A DNA stretch of 43,661 nucleotides from a virus. Within the stretch, counting starts at the first letter, position 1. Each line of letters begins with the position of its first letter. The notes under the pieces were generated by a model. That model was given only the letters and a program-made list of their open reading frames with translations. It ran no database searches and was not told the DNA's origin. Location: the IMG/VR virus record IMGVR_UViG_3300027852_000072, positions 1 to 43,661 of that record; one strand, given 5' to 3'. The translations under genes were made by a program, and so were the position numbers. This document shows positions 37,616 to 43,661 of the stretch, one piece after another.

Positions 37616-39104
37616 TTTTGATCCAACTGATCTAAAATATCTGCGACATGTTTTAGAGCATGATCATCTGCGGTTTTCTAGGTATTTTTTTAAGCTAAGA
37701 GAAGGGTGCAAATTTATAGTATCCCCTCATCATCATATTATCTCTGAAACTTTAGACCGTGTTATCAAAGGCGAAATCACTCGCTTAATTATCAACGTCC
37801 CACCGGGATACACCAAAACTGAATTAGCTGTTATATCATTTATGGCGAGAGGATTAGCTATTAACCCAATGGCTAAATTCATGCATCTGTCATATTCCAA
37901 TGACCTAGCACTTCTCAATTCTCAGATAACTCGTGACATCATCAGTCTAGAAGAGTACCAAGAACTTTGGCCAATAACCATTCGGCAGGATACCGCAGCG
38001 AAGAAACGGTGGTTTACTGAAGAGGGTGGTGGAGTATATGCTACATCATCTGGTGGACCTGTTACAGGATTTCGTGCGGGTAGAATGGAAGAGGGATTCA
38101 CTGGTGCTTTTATAGTTGATGATCCTATCAAACCTGAAGAAGCTTTGTCAGAAGTAATCCGAAATCGCATCAACAGTAGAATCAGTTCCACGTTCAAATC
38201 TCGATTAGCTTTAGAAAATGTCACCCCTATGATTTTCATTATGCAACGAGTGCATGAAGATGATCCATCGGGATTCTTGCTTAAAGGTGGATCAGGTGAG
38301 AAGTGGTTTCATCTAATGTTACCCACTCCCATCCCCGAAGGTCCTGTTGCATCATGGTACCCTGATGAATACACTCATGGAATTCCGATTGAATACGAAT
38401 TGCCTGCAGGTCCACTGTGGGATAATAAGCATGATGATGACAATTTAGATCTGATGTATGAGGTTGATCCGTATACCTCAATCACACAATATGGTCAACG
38501 TCCTTATAAATTGGGCGGTGGAATGTTTAAAGACAGATGGTGGAAGCATTGGTCAGTGCTCCCTGTCAACATGCCTGTCAAACGGATATACGGAGACACC
38601 GCATCAAAAACTAAAGAGATCAACGATTGGTCCGTATTTCAATGTTGGGGATGGAGTCCAGAACAAGGCATCTTTCTTATTGACCAAATACGAGGCAAAT
38701 GGGAAGCACCAGAACTTAAACAGGCACTTATTGATTTTTGGAACAAACACAGATTCACTAATCATCCCAATATTAGACCTGTGCAAATGGTTAAGGTGGA
38801 AGACAAATCAAGCGGTACAGGTCTCATTCAAGACATTAGGAAAACTACGAATATCCCAATTGAAGGAATACCTCGAAGCCGAGATAAAGTTGAAAGAGCA
38901 TTTTCAACTATCCCTCATATTGCCGCAGGTCATGTGCACTTACCTATAGAAGCAGATTGGTTAAGTGATTATAAAGCAGAGTTCACAAAGTTCTCGCCTC
39001 TTATGACCCATAAACATGATGATCAAATAGACCCAACGATGGATGCTATTGAAGATCTACTAATTTTTGATAACCGCATAATTACTGAAGAATCACTTAC
39101 TTAG
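37605..39104 (+). CDS. Terminase large subunit
   Basis: This 499-residue protein is read from TTG 37605, 8 bases after AGGGA; another TTG at 37599 is too near that site. The ATPase has Walker A NVPPGYTKTE (about residues 64-73) and a VDDPIKP Walker B-like segment. The nuclease has YGDTASKTKEINDWS, KVEDKSSGTGLIQ and a C-terminal HDDQIDPTMDAIEDLL, with the acids D in these motifs. It cuts and packages the DNA. It overlaps the small subunit by 11 bases. Confidence 0.92.
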   Translation: MSISFDPTDLKYLRHVLEHDHLRFSRYFFKLREGCKFIVSPHHHIISETLDRVIKGEITRLIINVPPGYTKTELAVISFMARGLAINPMAKFMHLSYSNDLALLNSQITRDIISLEEYQELWPITIRQDTAAKKRWFTEEGGGVYATSSGGPVTGFRAGRMEEGFTGAFIVDDPIKPEEALSEVIRNRINSRISSTFKSRLALENVTPMIFIMQRVHEDDPSGFLLKGGSGEKWFHLMLPTPIPEGPVASWYPDEYTHGIPIEYELPAGPLWDNKHDDDNLDLMYEVDPYTSITQYGQRPYKLGGGMFKDRWWKHWSVLPVNMPVKRIYGDTASKTKEINDWSVFQCWGWSPEQGIFLIDQIRGKWEAPELKQALIDFWNKHRFTNHPNIRPVQMVKVEDKSSGTGLIQDIRKTTNIPIEGIPRSRDKVERAFSTIPHIAAGHVHLPIEADWLSDYKAEFTKFSPLMTHKHDDQIDPTMDAIEDLLIFDNRIITEESLT

Positions 39105-39126
39105 GCCGAAAACTAAGGAGAATATT

Positions 39127-39654
39127 ATGAGTTCATTACGAGATAATTACGGAAGCATCAGTGGTACTAAAACACCTTTTATAAGACATGCAACAAATGA
39201 TGGTCTTGTAAGCGGCAGTATTGATGCGGCGATTAACGGTTCCGTGACACCTGTCAAATTTTATATACAACCCGCTGTAGATGAAGTTTTTGAGATTTTA
39301 TCTACGGTATTAGTGGTTTCTTCTTTAGCATCAAATCCCGCAATTGGTAAATATGGTAATAATGACTTAGCTTTAACAAATGGTGTCCAGTTTTTTATCG
39401 AGCAGGATGGGGTAGAAACCATATTGGGATCTCCTATTATTGATAATGCGGATTTAGCAGGTATATATGCTGCAAATGGCACATACGGTTTTGCTTCATC
39501 TATTAATCTAAGAACTTACCGGGCGGATTTACCTAATGCTTTTATACTTAGGGGAAAAACTTCTGACAAATATGGGATTATTGTGCAGGATGATTTATCT
39601 ACTTTGAATACTCACAACCTAAACTTAGTAGGTCTAGTTTCCACTCAAGTATAA
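39127..39654 (+). CDS. Tandem paralogue 1, probable structural protein
   Basis: This 175-residue beta-rich protein begins MSSLRDNYGSISGTKTPFIRHATNDG and is a paralogue of the next gene. Both share the start, G-S-V-T-P-V-x-F-Y-[IV]-Q-P, a LTNG[VI]-x-FF-[IV]-E segment, and a KYGI[IL]VQDDL[ST]TL ending with an NLN/S-x-x-G tail. They lie between terminase and portal, so they may be capsid fibres, decoration proteins or host-facing accessory proteins. No family recognised. Confidence 0.65.
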   Translation: MSSLRDNYGSISGTKTPFIRHATNDGLVSGSIDAAINGSVTPVKFYIQPAVDEVFEILSTVLVVSSLASNPAIGKYGNNDLALTNGVQFFIEQDGVETILGSPIIDNADLAGIYAANGTYGFASSINLRTYRADLPNAFILRGKTSDKYGIIVQDDLSTLNTHNLNLVGLVSTQV

Positions 39655-39669
39655 TATAAGGAGATTATC

Positions 39670-40209
39670 ATGAGTTCATTACGAGATAACTACGGAAAGG
39701 TAAGTAACACAAAACGGGTTGTTCTACGACATGCTACTGACGACGGTGATCCTGAAGGCGGAGATAATGCCAACGTCAACGGATCAGTAACTCCTGTTAT
39801 GTTTTATGTTCAACCCATTCTAACAGAAACCTTTGATATACATAATATTGAAATCTCAGTTAGTGATTCAGGAAATACTGGTCTCAACGATTATGGGGGT
39901 GTCTCTGGACCATTAACAAATGGCATTGTATTCTTCGTTGAACTTGAAGGGATCTTTATACCCATAGGTATTCCTATTAAAACAAATCGTGAATTGATCA
40001 ATCTAAGTGAAAGCTCTGAGACTCACGAATTTGCTGGATCAACTTTTGTTAAATCCTACCGCTTTGGTATTGCGAAGTTCGGAGAAGGTATAGGTATTAT
40101 TTTACACGGCAAACATCTTGACAAATTCGGGATACTTGTTCAAGATGATTTGACCACTTTAATCAATCATAATTTATCTATAAATGGTAATGCAATTACC
40201 CAGTTATAA
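39670..40209 (+). CDS. Tandem paralogue 2, probable structural protein
   Basis: This 179-residue protein begins MSSLRDNYGKVSNTKRVVLRHATDDG and matches the previous protein as described there. A similar RBS precedes both (AAGGAG). The divergence between the copies is large in the middle, suggesting separate binding partners. Function unknown. Confidence 0.65.
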   Translation: MSSLRDNYGKVSNTKRVVLRHATDDGDPEGGDNANVNGSVTPVMFYVQPILTETFDIHNIEISVSDSGNTGLNDYGGVSGPLTNGIVFFVELEGIFIPIGIPIKTNRELINLSESSETHEFAGSTFVKSYRFGIAKFGEGIGIILHGKHLDKFGILVQDDLTTLINHNLSINGNAITQL

Positions 40210-40218
40210 GAGGTTAAT

Positions 40219-41610
40219 ATGAGTACCACAGAAAAAGCACAGATTTTAACTGATAAACAAATAGGCATATTCAAAGATGGGTTAGAAAACCTAATTGCTG
40301 AACTTGGTACTGCACAGGATAAACGGTCTTATTCTAAATTCGTCAATAAGAAGAATCTGTCGCATGAGGCAAATAGAGCAGAGTTAGAAGCCCTGTACCG
40401 CACTGATTGGATGGCAGGAAAAATTGTTGACATTATCCCTGATGATATGACTCGTGAGTGGAGAACCTTCAAAGGTGATATTGATCCTGAAACCGTTAAA
40501 GGATTAGAAGAGGAAGAAACCCGTATTGATTTACCGGGCAATTTCATGCAAGCACATATATGGGGTAGGTTGTATGGCACCTCATATATAGTACTATCCG
40601 TCGACGATGGGCAAAATTCAGATAAACCTCTTAGACTTGATGGACTAAAAGAAGGATCTTTGAAGCATATTAAAGCGGTTGACAGATACCGGCTAACTCA
40701 TGCAGGTGGTGCACCAATCGGTGATCCGATGAATCCTCATTTCGGTTTGCCGGAGTATTACCAATTTGTAGGAGCAGGTGCTACTGCTAATACCCGCATT
40801 CATCACAGCAGAGTTATTCGGTTTGAAGGTGTGAAGTTACCCTACGATTCTTTTCGCGAGAATAACTACATTTCAGATTCTGTGCTAAGCAGACTATATG
40901 ATCCCTTGATTAACTTCAGCACTGTTTCTACTGGTGCTGCAAGTATGGTTTTTGAAACCAACGTAGATATTATGAAGGTCAAAGGTTTAATGAATTACCT
41001 GTCAACTTCTGCAGGTGAAGAGTTACTCCGCAAACGATTTACACTCGCAGGCCTGATGAAGAGTTTCAACAATATGATGCTATTGGACTCTGAAGAAACT
41101 TACGAAAACAAGTCTAATACTTTTGCAGGTTTACCTGACCTGTTAGATAGATATGGATTGCATGTTGGTGCAGGTGGAGATGTTCCAGCAACTCGTTTAT
41201 TGGGTTCATCTGCGAGCGGGTTTAATGCCACAGGCGAAGGTGATTTAAAGAACTACTACGATACCATCCGCTCATCACAGAAAAAAAATTACCGTCCTAA
41301 GATTGATTATGTTGATCAGATCATCGCCAAGAGTTTAGGTATATCTCTGGAAGCGGATTTATCTTACGAGTTTAATTCTCTATTCCAGATAACTCCTAAA
41401 GAGCAAGCAGATAAAGAGTTTGTAGATGCACAACGGGATGCTATCTATCTGGATCGCGGTGTCGTCGGCGAAGATGTTGTTGCGAAAGAATTAAAGCAGA
41501 ATGATGTATACACCAACATTCGTGATGAGGATCTTGAAGAACCCGATAACGACGAAGATGATGAAGACAATGAAGACGATGACGATTTTAATCTTGGAAA
41601 TGGGGGATAA
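40219..41610 (+). CDS. Portal protein (DUF1073 family)
   Basis: This 463-residue protein has DUF1073 features: ANRAELEALYRTDWMAGKIVDIIPDDMTREWR, YGTSYIVLSVDDG, then HSRVIRFEGVKLPYDSFREN and SASGFNATGEGDLKNYYDTIRSSQKK. It ends in a strongly acidic tail. It makes the ring through which DNA enters and leaves the head. Databases sometimes label DUF1073 proteins as 'anti-CBASS Acb1', but this sequence fits a portal by position and length. Confidence 0.88.
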   Translation: MSTTEKAQILTDKQIGIFKDGLENLIAELGTAQDKRSYSKFVNKKNLSHEANRAELEALYRTDWMAGKIVDIIPDDMTREWRTFKGDIDPETVKGLEEEETRIDLPGNFMQAHIWGRLYGTSYIVLSVDDGQNSDKPLRLDGLKEGSLKHIKAVDRYRLTHAGGAPIGDPMNPHFGLPEYYQFVGAGATANTRIHHSRVIRFEGVKLPYDSFRENNYISDSVLSRLYDPLINFSTVSTGAASMVFETNVDIMKVKGLMNYLSTSAGEELLRKRFTLAGLMKSFNNMMLLDSEETYENKSNTFAGLPDLLDRYGLHVGAGGDVPATRLLGSSASGFNATGEGDLKNYYDTIRSSQKKNYRPKIDYVDQIIAKSLGISLEADLSYEFNSLFQITPKEQADKEFVDAQRDAIYLDRGVVGEDVVAKELKQNDVYTNIRDEDLEEPDNDEDDEDNEDDDDFNLGNGG

Positions 41611-41615
41611 AGATA

Positions 41616-42458
41616 ATGCCTGCTATTTCGCCTATTCCAACTAAAGAAGCAGCGAAGATAAATAAAAGGTTGAGAAAGAAAAAGCAGAAGCGGGTGCTAC
41701 CAGTTAAGTCTCCGCGAAATGTTGAGGTTAAATACCGCAAAAACCTTTTGAGACTTGTTAACAGTTTAAAAAGAGATGTGCGAAAAAATATATACCCTCT
41801 TTTGCGAATGTTGCAACCACAGTTTACCGGTGATGCTTATGCGGAACAGTTAGCAACTGCTTTTGATAGACTTCGTCTGAACTATTCAGCTGTCAATGTA
41901 GAAGCACAAACCCTTGCTAAGAGTTTTGTTGAAGGTACCAATACAGTAAACAAACGGCAATTTTATTCAGCGGTAGAAAAAGCTGTTGGTATAAATGTGC
42001 AAAGCATTATACAGAGCGAAGGATTAGAAGATGCATTGGTAGCTACTACCCGTGAAAACGTCGGATTGATTAAATCTATTCCTGAAGAGTATTTTAAAAA
42101 GCTAGAAACTATTGTTTATAATGGTACTACCCAGAAATCTTCAGCTAGTTCTATGATTTCTCAGATTCAAGAATTGAACGGAAGTACTACTAAAAGAGCG
42201 AAAGTTATCGCGAGAGATCAAACTTCCAAGCTTAATTCAGCACTTAATCAGCAGCGACAGCGGAATCTGGGAGTTGAGGAATATATTTGGAGGACTGCAG
42301 GGGATAGTAAAGTAAGGGAATCTCATAGAACTAAGAACGGAAAAATATTCAGATGGGATAATCCACCAAAAGATACCGGACATCCTGGCAATGACATCCA
42401 ATGCCGTTGTGTTCCTCAAGCAATCATAACTTCTGACAAAAAAAGTGGTAGTATTTAA
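41616..42458 (+). CDS. Minor head protein (Mu F / SPP1 gp7-like)
   Basis: This 280-residue protein has a basic N-terminus (NKRLRKKKQKRVLPVK). Its C-terminal module is VIARDQTSKLNSALNQQRQRNLGVEEYIWRTAGDSKVRESHRTKNGKIFRWDNPP-like, with HPGNDIQCRCVP at the end. This is the Phage_Mu_F signature with its conserved RxxH and C-x-C. It usually enters the procapsid with the portal and affects early infection. Confidence 0.88.
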   Translation: MPAISPIPTKEAAKINKRLRKKKQKRVLPVKSPRNVEVKYRKNLLRLVNSLKRDVRKNIYPLLRMLQPQFTGDAYAEQLATAFDRLRLNYSAVNVEAQTLAKSFVEGTNTVNKRQFYSAVEKAVGINVQSIIQSEGLEDALVATTRENVGLIKSIPEEYFKKLETIVYNGTTQKSSASSMISQIQELNGSTTKRAKVIARDQTSKLNSALNQQRQRNLGVEEYIWRTAGDSKVRESHRTKNGKIFRWDNPPKDTGHPGNDIQCRCVPQAIITSDKKSGSI

Positions 42459-42528
42459 TAAAAAATAGTGTACATGTTGGTATTAACAATCTACTATCAA
42501 GACTGTTTTGATCCAATTTAATAATCAA

Positions 42529-42540
42529 TTATGTACATAA
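42529..42540. promoter_or_regulatory. 12-bp palindrome TTATGTACATAA over the protease start codon
   Basis: The palindrome contains the ATG of the 42531 gene and has no Shine-Dalgarno sequence before it. It may be chance or an operator; GTGTACATGT, a related half-palindrome, lies about 60 bp upstream. Confidence 0.35.
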
Positions 42541-43661
42541 CAGATCGGATAAATATTGCCAATAGCCAACGTCAGTATACCGACGAGGGTTTTTTAGTAC
42601 TCCCCGCACGAATCGCACGAACTGGTATCCAAGACTATTTAGCATTTGAACTTGGACTAACTGACCGCGAACCAACCGACGTCATCCGCATATATCGTCC
42701 ACCAGAAGAAGTGTTTTCTGCTGACTCCCTAGCCTCCTTCGCCAATAAGCCTGTTACTGATAACCATCCTGAAGTTTTGGTGAATTCTGAGAATGCCAAA
42801 GAGGTAACTGTTGGCATGTCTGGGAATGAAGTTGTCAAAGATGGCATATATGCTTCTACCATGTTGCAAATAATGGACAAGAGTGCCATTAAAAAGGTCG
42901 AAGACGGACAGGTTGAATTATCAAATGGTTATGTCTCCGACTTAGTATGGGGCGAAGGAATTACTCCGGATGGTGAAAAGTACGATGCCATTCAGAGGAA
43001 TATAAAAGGTAATCATATTGCCTTGGTTAAAGAAGGTCGTTGTGGCCAACAGTGTAAAGTGTCTGATAATTCGTTTAACAACCCACAGGAGCCAATCATG
43101 GCTACAATTACTATCGACGGTGTGGATTTTGAGGTAACAGATCAAGCTTCACAAGCCGTTAAAAAACTTCAGCAGTCTTTAAAAGACTCTGAAGAAAAAG
43201 TGAAAGACATGGAAGAAGAAGACGAGGAGGAGGAGAAAAAGAAAGAAGATGAACTTGAAGGGGTTAAAAAGGACCATAAAACCGCCCTTGATAATCTTCA
43301 AGCGAAATTCGACGATGCCAAAGCGAAAATCCCAACCCCTGAAGGTTTGGATAAGCTCGTTGAAAACCGTATTGCTACTCGCGATGCTGTTCTTCGTATC
43401 TGCCCCGATACCAAGTGGGAAGGTAAAGACTGCGAAGCCCTCCGCAAAGAAGTTGTTGCAGACAAATGTCCTGAAGTTGATTTGGAATCTGTCTCGCCAG
43501 AATACATCCGAGCTCGTTTTGATGCATTGGCGGAAACAGACGGTTCCCAGTCTACTATGGATGTGAACTTATCTGCATCTGTTACACAAAAACCCCCTGT
43601 TAAAACAACCCAAACCCCTTCAACCGATGCTCGTGCAAAAATGGCTGAAGATTCTCGTAAT
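42531..43661 (+). CDS. Capsid maturation protease/scaffold (DUF2213), interrupted by contig end
   Basis: This 385-residue protein continues at bases 12-164 after circularisation. Residues 1-185 are a DUF2213 domain (YTDEGFLVLPARIARTGIQDYLAFELG, ADSLASFANKPVTDNHPEVLV, then YDAIQRNIKGNHIALVKEGRCG), which acts as a prohead protease with S/H-type residues. The C-terminal part is a Glu/Lys-rich coiled coil (about 200-260) typical of scaffold. An in-frame ATG at 43098 has a strong ribosome site and may give the scaffold alone. It lies between minor head protein and cement protein. Confidence 0.85.
   Translation, partial: MYITDRINIANSQRQYTDEGFLVLPARIARTGIQDYLAFELGLTDREPTDVIRIYRPPEEVFSADSLASFANKPVTDNHPEVLVNSENAKEVTVGMSGNEVVKDGIYASTMLQIMDKSAIKKVEDGQVELSNGYVSDLVWGEGITPDGEKYDAIQRNIKGNHIALVKEGRCGQQCKVSDNSFNNPQEPIMATITIDGVDFEVTDQASQAVKKLQQSLKDSEEKVKDMEEEDEEEEKKKEDELEGVKKDHKTALDNLQAKFDDAKAKIPTPEGLDKLVENRIATRDAVLRICPDTKWEGKDCEALRKEVVADKCPEVDLESVSPEYIRARFDALAETDGSQSTMDVNLSASVTQKPPVKTTQTPSTDARAKMAEDSRN
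43098..43661 (+). CDS. Nested scaffold protein from internal start
   Basis: AGGAG (43087-43091) lies 6 bases before ATG 43098, in frame with the protease gene, while the upstream ATG at 42531 has no such site. The internal product would begin MATITIDGVDFEVTDQ and consist of the scaffold coiled coil and the C-terminal tail to position 164 of the circle (about 196 residues). This mirrors lambda C/Nu3, where protease and scaffold share a 3' end. The protein is inferred, not proven. Confidence 0.6.
   Translation, partial: MATITIDGVDFEVTDQASQAVKKLQQSLKDSEEKVKDMEEEDEEEEKKKEDELEGVKKDHKTALDNLQAKFDDAKAKIPTPEGLDKLVENRIATRDAVLRICPDTKWEGKDCEALRKEVVADKCPEVDLESVSPEYIRARFDALAETDGSQSTMDVNLSASVTQKPPVKTTQTPSTDARAKMAEDSRN
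43536..43661. repeat. Direct overlap with contig start (circular assembly)
   Basis: Exact copy of bases 12-137, as described for that entry. One copy should be removed when the genome is circularised. Confidence 0.9.

Noticed and set aside
40219-41610. Anti-CBASS Acb1 function for the portal-family protein
   Set aside because: The label arises from shared DUF1073 annotation. Length, position after terminase and portal-like segments support a portal.

Overview
The window is essentially a whole genome of a tailed phage (Caudoviricetes) with a contractile tail (myovirus). It carries a sheath-like DUF3383 protein, a tube protein, and a gp25-like, J-like and Gp138-like baseplate. The last 126 bases (43536-43661) repeat bases 12-137 exactly, so this is a circular assembly cut inside the capsid protease/scaffold gene, with a unique length of about 43,524 bp. 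The first 11 bases look like a foldback artefact. By eye the DNA is AT-rich. I see no integrase, no recognisable lysogeny repressor, no tRNA and no phage RNA polymerase, so a strictly lytic phage using host sigma-70 polymerase is the simplest reading. The host is probably Gram-negative, judging from the 3-TM holin type, the M15 endolysin and the Pam3-like baseplate plug. I cannot name it.

Layout. Rightward genes run from about 36.7 kb through the contig end and on to 15.2 kb. They begin with two small genes and a strong promoter with three dyad repeats. Then come terminase small and large subunits, two tandem paralogous proteins, portal, minor head protein, DUF2213 protease with a nested scaffold start, cement protein, major capsid protein, head-tail connectors, sheath, tube, tail chaperones with a -1 frameshift, tape measure, baseplate, tail fibre, endolysin and holin. 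A long hairpin at 15218-15310 ends this strand and faces the convergent leftward genes.

Leftward genes run from 36135 down to 15304. The 36-31 kb part holds many small early/accessory genes, including a three-member family and a two-member family, several with near-identical sigma-70 promoters. The 31-21 kb part is the replication module: primase-helicase, an acidic protein with 30 consecutive Asp, a DUF2800 nuclease-like protein, a DUF2815 ssDNA-binding-like protein, family A DNA polymerase, a VRR-NUC nuclease and an SNF2-type helicase. A block of about 54-bp repeats follows and is a candidate origin. The 21-18.6 kb part holds small genes with the same promoter family and two lysine-rich proteins. 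The 18.4-15.3 kb part is a tightly coupled nucleotide operon: SAM methyltransferase, a MazG-like pyrophosphohydrolase fused to a dNMP kinase, a thymidylate-synthase-fold enzyme with the Asn-to-Asp change that marks dCMP-specific enzymes, and dCMP deaminase. In one operon this matches the T4 logic for making a 5-substituted dCTP, so the genome may contain modified cytosine.

The most notable signals are the cytosine-modification operon, the possible leaderless late promoter with three dyads, the overlapping pseudoknot-capable stems before the tail chaperone, the nested scaffold start, the repeated early promoters, the origin-like repeat block, the poly-Asp protein, and a hidden reading frame upstream of the methyltransferase.
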